A DNA stretch of 64,000 nucleotides from Loktanella sp. 5RATIMAR09 (GCF_001419985.1 NZ_LJAL01000012.1:1-64000), one strand, 5' to 3'. Counted from the first letter of the stretch, positions 10,376-20,148 are shown. Program-made: numbers and translations. The notes: a model not told the origin generated them from the letters alone.

Positions 10376-10404
10376 ATAAAAAAAGGCCGCACAACGGCGG
10401 CCTT
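10376..10404 (-). terminator. Intrinsic terminator of ftsZ
   Basis: Perfect 8-bp GC-rich stem (AAGGCCGC at 10383-10390 with GCGGCCTT at 10397-10404) with a 6-base loop; read on the minus strand it is followed by a run of seven T. It lies 45 bases past the ftsZ stop and closes the dcw cluster. Confidence 0.9.
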
Positions 10405-10448
10405 CTTATCAACACTGACGTCACATCAAAGCAACATAAGCGCGGTGC

Positions 10449-12038
10449 TTAATTTGCCTGACGGCGCAAGAATGCAGGAATTTCGATCTTATCCTGCTCT
10501 TCATTATGCTCTGGTTCCTCGCGAAGCGCGGTCACCTGTGGCTGCGCACGTGCTGGCTGACGCGGCGCAGTTTCGGCCTGTGCACCAGTCATGCGATTGA
10601 TCAAAGAGTTGATCCCAAAGCGCGGTTTATCGGCTTCTGACGCTGCACCGGCAGGTGCGGATGTCCGCTGTTGCGGTGCCGCGCCACCACTGTTCGGAAC
10701 GCGGTTTACCGCGGCCTGCAAGCGGGCAAGCGCCTCGGGCGAAGGTGTTCCCGGCGCCGCTGCTGCACGTGGTGCAACAAAGTTGTCGGCTTCGGTCATT
10801 TCCGGCTCTTGGCGGGGGGTGTATGCTGGCGGCGGCAGGTCATCGGCAACGGCCTGCGGCTGTGGCGCCGGCTTATAGGCTGCCGCTGCTTGCTGCACCT
10901 GCGCAGGCGCTTCGAATTCCTCAAAAAGCGTCCGCTCTTGCGCGACAGGCTCGGCAACAGTTGCAGCAGGTGCCTCGTGCAAGGTCTCTTCGACATGTGC
11001 TGCGACTTCGGCAACAGGTGCAAGCGGAGCCGCCATGGAACGACGCGGCACAGGTGTCACTGTCGTCTTGGCCAGCGCATCAATGCCGGTTGCAACAACA
11101 GACACACGCATCCGGCCTTCCATGCTCGGATCAAGTGTCGAACCAACGATAATGTTTGCATCACCATCGACTTTTTCACGGATCTTGTTGGCGGCTTCAT
11201 CCAGCTCAAAGAGTGTCAGGTCATAGCCACCAGTGATGTTGATCAACACGCCCTTGGCGCCTTCCAGCGAGATTTCGTCCAGAAGCGGGTTCGCGATAGC
11301 CTTCTCCGCAGCCTGAATGGCGCGGTTTTCACCTTCGGCCTCGCCTGTGCCCATCATCGCCTTGCCCATTTCGTCCATCACGGCGCGCACATCGGCAAAA
11401 TCAAGGTTGATCAGGCCGGGACGGACCATCAGGTCGGTCACACCTTTGACGCCCTGATAGAGGACATCATCGGCAAGCGCGAAGGCTTCGGTAAAGGTTG
11501 TGTTTTCGTTTGCGAGCCGGAACAGGTTCTGGTTCGGAATGATGATCAGCGTGTCGACAACTTTCTGAAGGGCCTCAACGCCTTCTTCCGCTTGCTTCAT
11601 GCGCTTGGCGCCTTCGAATTGGAAAGGCTTGGTGACAACACCGACAGTGAGAACACCGAGTTCACGCGCGGCCTGCGCTATGATCGGCGCCGCGCCTGTG
11701 CCGGTGCCACCGCCCATACCGGCGGTGATGAAACACATGTGCGCACCCGCAAGGTGATCAACGATCTGTTCAATGCTTTCTTCGGCAGCGGCTGCACCGA
11801 CCGATGCACGCGCGCCCGCGCCCAGCCCTTCGGTCACTTTTAGACCCATCTGGATTTTCGCAGTGGCACGCGACTGCTGCAGCGCCTGCGCGTCGGTATT
11901 GGCCACAACGAATTCGGTGCCATCAAGCTCTTGCTCGATCATGTTGTTAACGGCGTTGCCGCCTGCTCCACCAACACCAAAGACGGTAATCCGTGGCTTC
12001 AGTTCATCGTGTCCCGGAAGGGAGAGGTTCAATGTCAT
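10449..12038 (-). CDS. ftsZ: Cell division GTPase FtsZ
   Basis: FtsZ is the tubulin-like GTPase that forms the division ring at midcell. The 529-residue product has the tubulin signature GGGTGTG at residues 109-115, the T7-loop region NLDFADVR near residue 210, and the conserved C-terminal tail peptide IPAFLRRQ near the end, which binds FtsA and other partners. Between core and tail lies a long linker (about 320-515) rich in A, P, Q and E, as in other alphaproteobacteria, which explains the length over 500. A 176-base gap from ftsA leaves room for its own promoter; a strong terminator follows. Confidence 0.98.
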   Translation of the reverse strand: MTLNLSLPGHDELKPRITVFGVGGAGGNAVNNMIEQELDGTEFVVANTDAQALQQSRATAKIQMGLKVTEGLGAGARASVGAAAAEESIEQIVDHLAGAHMCFITAGMGGGTGTGAAPIIAQAARELGVLTVGVVTKPFQFEGAKRMKQAEEGVEALQKVVDTLIIIPNQNLFRLANENTTFTEAFALADDVLYQGVKGVTDLMVRPGLINLDFADVRAVMDEMGKAMMGTGEAEGENRAIQAAEKAIANPLLDEISLEGAKGVLINITGGYDLTLFELDEAANKIREKVDGDANIIVGSTLDPSMEGRMRVSVVATGIDALAKTTVTPVPRRSMAAPLAPVAEVAAHVEETLHEAPAATVAEPVAQERTLFEEFEAPAQVQQAAAAYKPAPQPQAVADDLPPPAYTPRQEPEMTEADNFVAPRAAAAPGTPSPEALARLQAAVNRVPNSGGAAPQQRTSAPAGAASEADKPRFGINSLINRMTGAQAETAPRQPARAQPQVTALREEPEHNEEQDKIEIPAFLRRQAN

Positions 12039-12214
12039 AACGCGATCCGCCTGTTTTAAATTTGCCCGTGCCCGCGGGCCGTTACTGCTTATTAAGACTC
12101 ACAATAACCAAGTGATGCCGAAAGGTCACGACAAAAACACAAAATCACCACCAAATCTGGACAAAAACCTTAGCTTTACCGCTCGATTTCGGCCAATGGG
12201 CAATATCTTGCGCA

Positions 12215-13549
12215 TCACCAGTTATCTTTAAACCATTTGACCGCCCGTTTGAGCGATCTTGCCGGATAATTCTCCGCCGGAATTTCGAAGTCCCACCACT
12301 CGTCTTGCGGGTTGGCCGCGAATAGCGTTAGCCCGACAGCACTGGAAAACGCGGGGCCAATGGCGGCTTGTGGCAGGCCTTGCACACGCAACGGACGTCC
12401 CAAACGAACCTGTTGACCCAGAATTTTGCTGGCCAATCCATCAAGGCCCGGAATCTGGCTGCCGCCCCCAGTCAGAACGATTTGTTGGCCCGGCAAATGT
12501 TCAAAGCCCGCCGCATCCAGACGCTCGCGCACCTCTTCCAGAATCTCTTCAACGCGGGGCCGCATAATGCCGATCAATTCGGCACGGCTGACGGTGCGGC
12601 GATCATGCTCCCAGTCGCCCGTATCGCCGCCGATTTCGATCATTTCACGGTCATCCATGCCGGTGGCCACGACACCGCCGTAGAATGTCTTGATCCGTTC
12701 AGCCGTTGCCGCAGGGATTTGCAGACCCATCGAGATGTCAGACGTGACATGATCACCGCCCATGCGCACGCTGTCGGCGAAAATCATGTGCTTCTTCATA
12801 AAGACCGAAATCCCGGTCGAGCCACCGCCCAAATCAATACAAGCCGCACCCAGTTCCTGCTCGTCCTCGACCAAAGAGGACATGCCCGACACGTAGGCCG
12901 AAGACGCAAGCCCTGCGAGTTCAAGATCGCAGCGCTTGATGCAGTAGAACAGATTGTGGATCGCGGTCGCATCCACGGTCAGCATATGCATATCGGTCTT
13001 CAGCTGGTTCCCGATCTGCCCGCGCGGATCAGCCAGACCGGAGCGATGATCCAGCGCAAAGTTCACTGGCTGTGCATGCAAGACTTCCCGGTCTGCGCCG
13101 TAGTCAGGCACATCACAGGATGCCATGACCTGACTGATATCCTGTTCGGTGACCATGCCACCGCTCACGTCCAGCGTCCCGTCAAGCCCGTAGGAGCGTG
13201 GCCGCGCACCCGACAAACACGCAATCACATGATCCACACGCACATTCGCCATTTTCTGCGCCGCCTGTACCGCCGTGCGGATCGCGCGCTCGGTTTCCTG
13301 CATCGCGTCGATCTCGCCAAAGCGGACACCGCGCGACCGCGTGGTTGCCGCACCGATCACGCGAAACTGCGATTGCCCCGCAAGCGAGCCGACACCATCG
13401 CTGCTGCGAAACTGCTCTGGCCCGTCAAAGCGCAGCACCAGACACGCGATTTTGGAAGTGCCCACATCCAGAATGGCCACAACGCCCCGCTGCATCGCCG
13501 CCTTACGCATTTGCCGCATTGCCCGCTGGCTGTCGTAAAGATCGCCCAT
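12215..13549 (-). CDS. ftsA: Cell division protein FtsA
   Basis: FtsA is the actin-like ATPase that anchors FtsZ to the inner membrane and recruits later division proteins. The 444-residue product shows the FtsA order: an N-terminal phosphate loop segment (VAILDVGTSKIACLV, about residues 25-40), the 1C domain, the ACIDLGGGSTGISVF block near residue 240, and the VLTGGGSQIPGL adenosine block near residue 365. A positively charged amphipathic end (RSLKRAVKWFKDNW) is the usual membrane-targeting helix. Its stop is followed by a 176-base gap before ftsZ. It begins exactly at the ftsQ stop, so the two are translationally close. Confidence 0.97.
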   Translation of the reverse strand: MGDLYDSQRAMRQMRKAAMQRGVVAILDVGTSKIACLVLRFDGPEQFRSSDGVGSLAGQSQFRVIGAATTRSRGVRFGEIDAMQETERAIRTAVQAAQKMANVRVDHVIACLSGARPRSYGLDGTLDVSGGMVTEQDISQVMASCDVPDYGADREVLHAQPVNFALDHRSGLADPRGQIGNQLKTDMHMLTVDATAIHNLFYCIKRCDLELAGLASSAYVSGMSSLVEDEQELGAACIDLGGGSTGISVFMKKHMIFADSVRMGGDHVTSDISMGLQIPAATAERIKTFYGGVVATGMDDREMIEIGGDTGDWEHDRRTVSRAELIGIMRPRVEEILEEVRERLDAAGFEHLPGQQIVLTGGGSQIPGLDGLASKILGQQVRLGRPLRVQGLPQAAIGPAFSSAVGLTLFAANPQDEWWDFEIPAENYPARSLKRAVKWFKDNW

Positions 13550-14449
13550 TTAGTTACCTGCCTCATTTGTGCTTATTGTTGTTGTGCTCCGGCGCAGGGC
13601 CTCTGCGGCCTCTTCATTCATCCGGAGTGTGGGTCTGTTGGTATTGCGCATGTCCACAACCGCCACATCGCGGCTGAGCATGTCTTGCGCATCATTCAGC
13701 GCGATCACGCGATCCAGCGCGGCAACGGGATTTTCGCTGGGCAAGAGAATGCGCTGATCCCGATCCAGCACCATATCCCACCGACGCTCGCCCATGCGGA
13801 CAAGGCCGCGCACGCGGTCAATCAAAGGCCCCGCCGCCGCAAAAAGGTGGAGCGCCTGCGCAATATTATCTTCGGCCCCGTCCCCTGCGATCAGCGGCAG
13901 ATCAAGACGGTCTGCACGTGCCGCGATTTCACCGGACTGGACACCATCGGCATCAATCAACCGCAGCACCGTGCCGTCACGCCAAAGTGCCACCGGCACA
14001 CGCGGGGTCAGCCGCACTTCCAGCGCGCCACCCTGCCCCACGCGCACAGACGCCGATTTGATCGGGTCAAGCGCTTCGATACGCGTGCGGATATTCTCAA
14101 GGTCGAGTTCGAACGAAGAGACGGGGAATTCAGAGGGGAGCAGTGCAGCCACATCTGTCAGATCAGCCAGATCGCCACCGGTCACATTCATGCTTTGCAC
14201 CATGAATTGGGGACGTTCCTGAAAGCTCTGTTTCGTTTCTGCAATCGTCGCAGCAAATGCTGCCCGGTTTTCAGGCTTGGAATACCAAGAACCTGCAATG
14301 ACAAGGATCAGCAGGATCGGTACACCGATCCGGACAGTTCCGCGAAAGCCCGGCGTCAGCATCATCCGCTGATAACGATACCCAATGCGTGAAGGTGCGG
14401 GATCCCGTGGGGCCGTATCGGGTGCTGTGCGGCGGATCAACGATCGCAT
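13550..14449 (-). CDS. ftsQ: Cell division protein FtsQ
   Basis: FtsQ is a bitopic inner-membrane protein that links early and late division proteins with FtsB and FtsL. The 299-residue product has a charged cytoplasmic N-terminus, one membrane span around residues 40-57 (GVPILLILVIAGSWY), a POTRA domain (about 85-155, with the LDLENIRTRIEAL block) and a beta domain. It overlaps the end of ddl by 13 bases and touches ftsA, so ddl-ftsQ-ftsA form one tight translational unit. No unusual length or missing region is seen. Confidence 0.94.
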   Translation of the reverse strand: MRSLIRRTAPDTAPRDPAPSRIGYRYQRMMLTPGFRGTVRIGVPILLILVIAGSWYSKPENRAAFAATIAETKQSFQERPQFMVQSMNVTGGDLADLTDVAALLPSEFPVSSFELDLENIRTRIEALDPIKSASVRVGQGGALEVRLTPRVPVALWRDGTVLRLIDADGVQSGEIAARADRLDLPLIAGDGAEDNIAQALHLFAAAGPLIDRVRGLVRMGERRWDMVLDRDQRILLPSENPVAALDRVIALNDAQDMLSRDVAVVDMRNTNRPTLRMNEEAAEALRRSTTTISTNEAGN

Positions 14450-15351
14450 GACGCGTCCTCCACCATCCAGCGGCAGAACTGCGGGAATGTAATACCCACA
14501 TGGGCGGCCTGTTCGGGCGTCAGCGACGTGGGTGTCATCCCCGGCTGGGTGTTTGTTTCCAGCAGGACCAGCCCATCAAGGCCACGGCTTTCATCCCAGC
14601 GGAAATCTGTCCGGCTGACACCGCGACAGCCCAAGGCCTGATGCGCGCGCAGGGCGTATTCCATGCAGGCGTCGAAAATCTCGGTCGGGACTTTGGCAGG
14701 CAGTTCGTGCCGTGACCCGCCCGGCGCATATTTGGCGTAGTAGTCATACCAACCATCCGTGATGATATCGGTGACCGTGAGCGCACGGTCGCCCATCACC
14801 GTCGTGGTCAACTCGCGCCCCGGCGCGAACGCCTCGACCATCACCATATCCGGCATATCATCAGCCAGCTGCGGCGGACCGCTGGCATCCTCGCCCACAA
14901 TATAGATGCCGACGCTGGAGCCCTCGTTGTAAGGTTTCACCACGTAGGGTGGCGGCATGACATGGGCGGCGCGTACTGCATCGGCAGACGCCAAGACGCT
15001 TTCAACAACGGGCAGGCCGACCTTACGATACACATCTTTAGTGCGCTGTTTATCCAGCGTCAGGGCCGAGGCCAGAATTCCGGAATGCGTGTATGGAATT
15101 TTCAGCCATTCCAGAACACCCTGAATGGCGCCATCTTCACCCCAGCGACCGTGGAGCGCGTTAAAGACAACATCGGGGGCAATCTCGATCAGACGCGCGG
15201 CGACGTCGGGGCCTGCATCGACCTCGATCACGTCACATTCTGCTTCCCGCAAAGCCGCTGCACATTCACGGCCCGAGCTGAGCGACACCTCGCGTTCAGC
15301 CGATGGGCCACCCATCAGAACAACAACTCTCGGGTTTGTCCTGCTCGACAT
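14437..15351 (-). CDS. ddl: D-alanine-D-alanine ligase
   Basis: Ddl makes the D-Ala-D-Ala dipeptide for peptidoglycan in an ATP-dependent reaction. The 304-residue ATP-grasp protein shows MGGPSAEREVSLSSG at the N-terminus, the NEGSSVGIY loop near residue 165, and the FRWDE...LLETNTQPGMT block near residue 260-275 that binds magnesium and the second D-Ala. Length is normal. It is 81 bases downstream of murB; that gap holds three short hairpins (for example arms at 15370-15375 and 15382-15387) but no clear terminator. Confidence 0.97.
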   Translation of the reverse strand: MSSRTNPRVVVLMGGPSAEREVSLSSGRECAAALREAECDVIEVDAGPDVAARLIEIAPDVVFNALHGRWGEDGAIQGVLEWLKIPYTHSGILASALTLDKQRTKDVYRKVGLPVVESVLASADAVRAAHVMPPPYVVKPYNEGSSVGIYIVGEDASGPPQLADDMPDMVMVEAFAPGRELTTTVMGDRALTVTDIITDGWYDYYAKYAPGGSRHELPAKVPTEIFDACMEYALRAHQALGCRGVSRTDFRWDESRGLDGLVLLETNTQPGMTPTSLTPEQAAHVGITFPQFCRWMVEDASCDR

Positions 15352-15432
15352 ACCCTACCGCCTTTAACGCAGGTCTTTTGCGACCTGTCATATTGATTTG
15401 ATCCTTGCCTCGGATCACGGCCTTTTGGCCAA

Positions 15433-16371
15433 TTATTTTACGGGTGTTTCATCCAGACGACGACCGACCCGCATAATTTCCCATTGTAGCTTGATCCCCT
15501 GGGAATCGTAAACCTTTTTCCGCACCAACTCGCCTAAATCCTCAAGGTCGGCGGCGGTCGCATCGCCTGCGTTGGTCAGAAAGTTGGAATGCTTGGTATT
15601 CATCACGGCACCGCCAAGCTGTGCGCCGCGCATGCCTGCTTCATCAATCACTTTCCATGCCTTCAGATCGTGGACATCATCGGCCTGTCCGGTAGACGAA
15701 AACCCGGCAGGATTGCGGAACGTAGACCCTGCCGTGCGGTCTTTGGTGGGTTGGGTTTCGTCACGTTTTGCCAGTTGATCGACCATGCGCTGATGCAGGT
15801 CCGCGGGCACGGCTGTGGGTGGCAAAAGCGTGGCCGAGACAATCACCGCCCCCTCGGGCAGTTCGCTTTGACGATAGGCTAGGTGCAGCGCATCGGCGGT
15901 CATTTCAATCAAGCTGCCGTCCCGCAGAACCACCTGCACCGCGCGCAGCACATCCGCCATATAGGTGCCATAGCAGCCCGCGTTCATGCGCAAAGCACCA
16001 CCGATTGTACCGGGGATTGTGCGTAAAAACGTCAGATCAAGCCCCGCATCGGCCGCTTTGCGTGCCACATGCGCGTCCAGTGCCGCCGCCCCCGCAATCA
16101 CAGTATCATCTCTGATCTCGATTGCGTTAAATCCGCGCCCCATGCGGATCACGACACCACTGATCCCGCCATCGCGCACAATCAGATTACTGCCCACACC
16201 CATCGGGAAAACCGGAATTTCAGGTTCGAGTGCTGCCAGAAAGGCAGACAGGTCCTGCACATCGGCGGGCTGAAACAACACTTCCGCCGGGCCACCCACA
16301 CGCATCCATGTCAGATCGGCCAGCGGGCGATTGGCCGTCAATGTGCCCCGCACCTCAGGGAGTGTGATCAT
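15433..16371 (-). CDS. murB: UDP-N-acetylenolpyruvoylglucosamine reductase MurB
   Basis: MurB is the FAD- and NADPH-dependent enzyme that reduces the enolpyruvyl group to give UDP-MurNAc. The 312-residue product has the FAD motif [11 protein letters not shown] near residue 60, the pyrophosphate segment [15 protein letters not shown] near residue 115-130, and the GSTFRNP active loop near residue 215. It lacks the extra insertion of type I enzymes, so it is a type II MurB. The ATG at 16371 (MITLPEVRG) is used; a longer in-frame start would run far into the preceding gene. It overlaps the preceding small membrane protein gene by 17 bases, so its expression should follow the promoter near 17030. 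Confidence 0.96.
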   Translation of the reverse strand: MITLPEVRGTLTANRPLADLTWMRVGGPAEVLFQPADVQDLSAFLAALEPEIPVFPMGVGSNLIVRDGGISGVVIRMGRGFNAIEIRDDTVIAGAAALDAHVARKAADAGLDLTFLRTIPGTIGGALRMNAGCYGTYMADVLRAVQVVLRDGSLIEMTADALHLAYRQSELPEGAVIVSATLLPPTAVPADLHQRMVDQLAKRDETQPTKDRTAGSTFRNPAGFSSTGQADDVHDLKAWKVIDEAGMRGAQLGGAVMNTKHSNFLTNAGDATAADLEDLGELVRKKVYDSQGIKLQWEIMRVGRRLDETPVK

Positions 16372-16654
16372 CCTCTGCTCTCTCTCGTTTCGTCCGCCCG
16401 ACCAGAGCGCCAAGCACGCCGCCAAGGACCGAAGGCGCGCTGATGCCGATCAGAAGTGCGACATAAACCAGTCCATCCCAAGTTCCTAGTGTGGCCACGC
16501 CAGAAAGCATCCCCATCGTCAGGAGGCCCCAGCCTATCCAGAAAATCTTGATGCCGGTGGAAAGGTGGCGCTTGGCCAACCAGTAGTTGCCAAAACCCGT
16601 TGCAAGAAAAATGGAAAACGGGACCCCGTAAGCCAAAAAATCACCAGAAGTCAT
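16355..16654 (-). CDS. Small membrane protein, paralogue of its upstream neighbour
   Basis: A 99-residue protein I do not recognise by family. It has three hydrophobic stretches (about 10-27, 37-54, 62-88) and a charged tail ([14 protein letters not shown]), so it should be an inner-membrane protein with the tail outside the lipid. Its last membrane segment, [20 protein letters not shown] and on, aligns residue for residue with the same segment of the upstream 111-residue protein (WDALLYVLLLLFVSAPAAVG), so the two are tandem duplicates. It lies 5 bases after that gene and overlaps murB by 17 bases. Its place between murC and murB suggests a link to envelope growth, but no function can be read from the sequence. 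Confidence 0.75.
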   Translation of the reverse strand: MTSGDFLAYGVPFSIFLATGFGNYWLAKRHLSTGIKIFWIGWGLLTMGMLSGVATLGTWDGLVYVALLIGISAPSVLGGVLGALVGRTKRERAEDDHTP

Positions 16655-16659
16655 ACCGT

Positions 16660-16995
16660 CTATCCTTTTTGATCAAGACCGCCTGCTGAGACAACAGACG
16701 TCGCTTTTTCTGGCTGAGCCTGATCCGCCCTAGCCCATCCAACAAGGCCGCCAATCAGTCCGCCCACCGCCGCCGGCGCGCTGACAAAAAGCAGCAAAAG
16801 GACGTAAAGAAGCGCATCCCATCCTCCGGTGATACTTAGCTGAAAAAACATGAGCGCGGTAAATCCCGCCCAAAGGAAGGCCATCGCTGCCAGCGCCATC
16901 TTGCTTTTACGCAAGGCTGCCACAACGGTCAGACCCAACGGGATCAAAAAACTGGCACACCCCATCCCGATCAATGCAATTTCTTCGCTACCCAT
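16660..16995 (-). CDS. Small membrane protein, first gene of the murB transcription unit
   Basis: A 111-residue protein of unknown function with three hydrophobic stretches (about 5-27, 32-52, 60-88) and a polar tail rich in A, Q, E and K. The third stretch contains the APAAVGGLIGGLVGW glycine-zipper-like run shared with the next two small proteins of the locus. The ATG at 16995 has GGAG nine bases upstream; the frame also opens at a TTG at 17025, but that lies inside an operator palindrome and upstream of the ribosome site. It is led by the promoter at 17012-17054 and is followed closely by the 99-residue paralogue and murB. Confidence 0.75.
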   Translation of the reverse strand: MGSEEIALIGMGCASFLIPLGLTVVAALRKSKMALAAMAFLWAGFTALMFFQLSITGGWDALLYVLLLLFVSAPAAVGGLIGGLVGWARADQAQPEKATSVVSAGGLDQKG

Positions 16996-17011
16996 GATTC
17001 TACTCCATTTA

Positions 17012-17054
17012 TGAACATTGTTCAATTTATACGCGAAACGTGAACGATGTTCAA
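17012..17054 (-). promoter_or_regulatory. Promoter with two identical-arm palindromes
   Basis: Two 13-bp palindromes with the same arms, TGAAC-N3-GTTCA, lie at 17012-17024 and 17041-17053, 29 bases centre to centre. Reading leftward, TTGAAC (17049-17054) and TATAAA (17026-17031) are separated by exactly 17 bases and form a good sigma-70 type promoter. The distal palindrome covers the -35 box and the proximal one covers the expected start point near 17019. This is the geometry of a repressor operator pair. It drives the small membrane protein genes and murB. The repressor is not identified. Confidence 0.7.
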
Positions 17055-17103
17055 TATTTATTTGCAGCGATTGTGAAAATCTTTGCGGTCGCCCAACCGC
17101 CGT

Positions 17104-17391
17104 CTAGATCCGACGGTCATCCCGACGCCGCAGCAACCAGCCCAGCAGCGCCCCTGCCAAAGCGCCCAAAAGCGCAGGGACACAGACCAGCAGTGCGACA
17201 GTCATGGCAAGCACTGGATCAACGCCAAACGGGCGGCCGCTTGCGTAGATCGCGATGACCAGCACGGCACCAATGGCCGACGCGATCCCAAGCGACAGAC
17301 CAGACTGCCCCGCCCGCATCAACCTTGTCAGCGCAGTGAAAGGGATCATCGCGCAGAGCAGCATAAGAAGGAAAATCCACAGATCTGTCAC
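17104..17391 (-). CDS. Small membrane protein, third member of the local family
   Basis: A 95-residue protein starting at a GTG that overlaps the stop of the upstream DUF2484 gene in a GTGA junction. It has three hydrophobic stretches (about 3-20, 32-49, 57-86) and ends in a basic tail (WLLRRRDDRRI). The third stretch, with VCVPALLGALAGALLG, matches the AP..xGG..G.LVG pattern of the two small proteins on the other side of the promoter at 17030, though less closely than those two match each other. Longer frames upstream of the GTG overlap DUF2484 and have no coding character. Function unknown; position suggests an envelope role. Confidence 0.65.
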   Translation of the reverse strand: MTDLWIFLLMLLCAMIPFTALTRLMRAGQSGLSLGIASAIGAVLVIAIYASGRPFGVDPVLAMTVALLVCVPALLGALAGALLGWLLRRRDDRRI

Positions 17392-17642
17392 TCTGGCCTC
17401 GCCATGGTGTTCTTGATCCAGCGCCACAGATAGTAGACCGGCCAGCGCAACACGAGGCCGCCAACGAGCAATCCCAACAAGCCCATAGCAAACCCATGCT
17501 GAACCGTGATCCAAACCAGAAGCGGCCCACCGATTGCCAGCAGCACATAGGCCCGCCGCCAATGATTGTCGTTTGAGGGAAATGCCGACATGGCAAATGC
17601 CAGCACGACCCAAAGCCCGATCAGAATAACGGGGTCTGTCAC
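17388..17642 (-). CDS. DUF2484 family membrane protein
   Basis: An 84-residue protein of the DUF2484 type, a family known from Rhodobacterales and found next to murC and murB. It has two to three hydrophobic segments (about 3-20, 29-43, 47-63) with the features [24 protein letters not shown] near residue 45 and [10 protein letters not shown] near residue 65, and a short polar tail. It starts at a GTG whose sequence GTGA overlaps the murC stop, and it ends in a second GTGA overlap with the next gene, so murC, this gene and the 95-residue gene are translationally coupled. No function is known for the family. Confidence 0.8.
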   Translation of the reverse strand: MTDPVILIGLWVVLAFAMSAFPSNDNHWRRAYVLLAIGGPLLVWITVQHGFAMGLLGLLVGGLVLRWPVYYLWRWIKNTMARPE

Positions 17643-19036
17643 GTCTCGAGGCGGGCCGGCAATGCATTCGCCCAAGTGCTGATTGTTCCCGCCCCGAGGC
17701 ATACAACCATATCACCCGGTCCTGCCTGCTCGCGCACCAGCCGTTCGAGATCGTCTTCGCTTTCCACCACGCGGGCGTGGCGGTGGCCGTGGCGGATCAG
17801 CCCTGCGACAAGATCACGGTGGCTCGCGCCATCAATCGGGGCTTCGCCCGCTGAGAAGACTTCGGCGATCCCAACGACATCGGCATCGTTGAAGCAGGCG
17901 CAGAACTCATCAAAGTGGTGCGACAGGCGGGTAAAGCGGTGCGGTTGGTGCACGGCAATCACGCGGCCATCAGTTGCCTGTCGTGCGGCTTTCAACACCG
18001 CTGCAATTTCAACAGGGTGGTGCCCATAATCATCAATGACTGTCACACCATTCACTTCGCCAACTTTGGTAAAGCGGCGGTTCACGCCCTTAAACCCTTT
18101 CAGTGCCGCACGAATTTCTTCTTTCTTCATGCCAAGGTGCCGCGCAACCGCGACAGCCGACAGCGCGTTCGACACGTTGTGGTCCCCCGGCATCGGCAAT
18201 TCGCAATCCTCAATCAACGCACCTTCGGCTTGAAGCGCGATATCGAAATGCGCCACACCCGCCTTATAGGTCAGGTTCACGGCACGGATATCTGCCTGTG
18301 CGTTAAACCCGTAGGTAATCACACGCCGGTCCGTAATCTTGCCGACCAGCGATTGCACATCGGAATCGTCCGTGCAGCAGACCGCCAGCCCATAGAACGG
18401 AATATTCGAGACGAAGTCGTAAAAGCCCTTGTGCAACGCCTCTTCGGTGCCCCAGTGCTCCATATGCTCGGGGTCGATATTGGTGACAATCGCGATGGTC
18501 GCGGGCAGGCGGTTAAAGGTGCCGTCGCTCTCGTCGGCCTCAACCACCATCCACTCGCCCTGCCCCATGCGGGCGTTTGAGCCATAGGCGTGGATGATGC
18601 CGCCGTTGATGACCGTGGGATCAATCCCGCCCTCATCCAATAGTGCCGCAACCATTGTTGTCGTGGTTGTCTTGCCATGGGTGCCTGCAACCGCAACATT
18701 GGATTTCAGGCGCATCAACTCGGCCAGCATTTCGGCGCGGCGCACGACAGGCAAACCTTTGGCACGCGCCTCGTCCAGTTCAGGGTTGCCCGGTTTGATG
18801 GCGGAAGAAATGACAATCACTTCCGCGCCTTCCAGATTTTCAGCGCGCTGGCCCTCAAAAATGATCGCACCCAAGGATTTGAGACGATCCGTGATTTTCG
18901 AGGCCTTCAGATCAGACCCCTGCACCGTATAGCCGTGGTTCAACAACACCTCGGCAATGCCGGACATCCCGATCCCGCCAATGCCGACAAAATGGATCGG
19001 GCCCACATCAAGTGGCAGTTTGGTTGCAGCGCTCAT
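17639..19036 (-). CDS. murC: UDP-N-acetylmuramate-L-alanine ligase MurC
   Basis: MurC adds L-alanine to UDP-MurNAc, the first peptide step of the peptidoglycan precursor. The 465-residue Mur ligase has the N-terminal nucleotide-binding segment [12 protein letters not shown] near residue 15-26, the ATP loop GTHGKTT at 118-124, and the [10 protein letters not shown] block near residue 330. The ATG at 19036 (MSAATKLP) is chosen; an ATG at 19054 overlapping the murG stop would add six residues and is also possible. It follows murG by 17 bases and is coupled to DUF2484 at its end. Confidence 0.97.
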   Translation of the reverse strand: MSAATKLPLDVGPIHFVGIGGIGMSGIAEVLLNHGYTVQGSDLKASKITDRLKSLGAIIFEGQRAENLEGAEVIVISSAIKPGNPELDEARAKGLPVVRRAEMLAELMRLKSNVAVAGTHGKTTTTTMVAALLDEGGIDPTVINGGIIHAYGSNARMGQGEWMVVEADESDGTFNRLPATIAIVTNIDPEHMEHWGTEEALHKGFYDFVSNIPFYGLAVCCTDDSDVQSLVGKITDRRVITYGFNAQADIRAVNLTYKAGVAHFDIALQAEGALIEDCELPMPGDHNVSNALSAVAVARHLGMKKEEIRAALKGFKGVNRRFTKVGEVNGVTVIDDYGHHPVEIAAVLKAARQATDGRVIAVHQPHRFTRLSHHFDEFCACFNDADVVGIAEVFSAGEAPIDGASHRDLVAGLIRHGHRHARVVESEDDLERLVREQAGPGDMVVCLGAGTISTWANALPARLET

Positions 19037-19053
19037 TACAGGGTTCCCATCCA

Positions 19054-20148
19054 TTATTTCTTGCCCGCCTCTGCCAGATTATCAACCAGTTGCACAAGCC
19101 GCGTCGTGGCGTCCGGCACACCACAGGCCAAGGCCTTTTGCGCCATTTGCAGCATGCCTTTCTCATCGGACAAAAGCCCGGTCAGTTTGGCCGTCAGGGT
19201 CGCAACTTCAAACTCTGCCTCGGGCATCAGCACAGCCGCCCCCGCCGCGACAAGCTGGCGCGCATTGGCGGTCTGCTCGTCACGGATCGCACCGCCATAG
19301 GGCACCCAAATCGCGGGACGGCCTATGATGCTGACGTCTGCGACGGTCGAGGCACCCGAACGGGAAATCACCAGTTGCGCATCAGCCATCCGGCGCGGGA
19401 CATCATCAAAGAATGTCTGGACATCCGCCGAAATCAATTCCGACTCGTAAAAGGCTTGGACGCGCTCCAGATCTTCGGGCCGCGCCTGATGGCTGACCCG
19501 GACATTGCGCCGCAGATTTTCAGGCAGTGCCGCAATTGCGGGGGGCACGATGTCCGACATCACACGCGCACCCTGCGATCCCCCCATCACGAGGATCGAC
19601 ATGGGGTAATCCCCCGGCGGAATATAGGGCGATCCTGCATGCTCGAGGATTGCCGCCCGCACGGGATTGCCGGTATGCACAGCTTCTACGGCACCCGGCA
19701 ACTCGGTCGGCCATGTGCCACAGGCGATCTGGTTCACCCGCTTGGCAAAAAGCTGGTTCACGCGGCCAAGAACACCATTTTGTTCATGGATCATGCGCGG
19801 CACACGCAGCGCCCATGCCGCAGTCATGGCAGGGATGGCGGGATAACCACCAAAGCCGACAACGACAGCGGGCCGGTCACGGAGCATCCGCAACTTGGCC
19901 GCAGCAATGCCCGCTATAATACGGAACGGCACCATCAGTTTTTGCACGATCCCGCCACGGGCAAAGGTCGCGCTACCGACGACATTGACCTTGACCGCAT
20001 CAGGAAAACCGCCCGTGTAACGCGCACCGCGCGCATCAGTAGACAGATGCACACGCCAGCCTTTCTCAAGCATTGCTTCGGCCAGGGCCTGTGCAGGAAA
20101 CATATGCCCACCCGTGCCACCAGCGGCGATAATCAGCAGCGGCGGCAT
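19054..20148 (-). CDS. murG: UDP-GlcNAc transferase MurG
   Basis: MurG transfers GlcNAc from UDP-GlcNAc to lipid I, giving lipid II, at the cytoplasmic face of the membrane. The 364-residue GT28 protein shows the G loops [17 protein letters not shown] at the N-terminus and [16 protein letters not shown] near residue 190, and the sugar nucleotide block [19 protein letters not shown] near residue 265. The start ATG at 20148 shares its A with the ftsW stop (TGATG), so translation is coupled. Upstream in-frame extension lies entirely within ftsW and is not used. Confidence 0.97.
   Translation of the reverse strand: MPPLLIIAAGGTGGHMFPAQALAEAMLEKGWRVHLSTDARGARYTGGFPDAVKVNVVGSATFARGGIVQKLMVPFRIIAGIAAAKLRMLRDRPAVVVGFGGYPAIPAMTAAWALRVPRMIHEQNGVLGRVNQLFAKRVNQIACGTWPTELPGAVEAVHTGNPVRAAILEHAGSPYIPPGDYPMSILVMGGSQGARVMSDIVPPAIAALPENLRRNVRVSHQARPEDLERVQAFYESELISADVQTFFDDVPRRMADAQLVISRSGASTVADVSIIGRPAIWVPYGGAIRDEQTANARQLVAAGAAVLMPEAEFEVATLTAKLTGLLSDEKGMLQMAQKALACGVPDATTRLVQLVDNLAEAGKK

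Noticed and set aside
12085-12110. CtrA site before ftsZ
   Set aside because: TTAA-N7-TAAC is present on the minus strand, but the second half-site is off from TTAA-N7-TTAA, and the context gives no support.
12368-14392. Long plus-strand open frame (674 codons) opposite ftsA, ftsQ and ddl
   Set aside because: It is the antisense frame of well-supported genes; composition is rich in R, H, Q and T with no family motif and no ribosome site. Similar antisense frames opposite murG, glgX, glgC and pgm were left out for the same reason.
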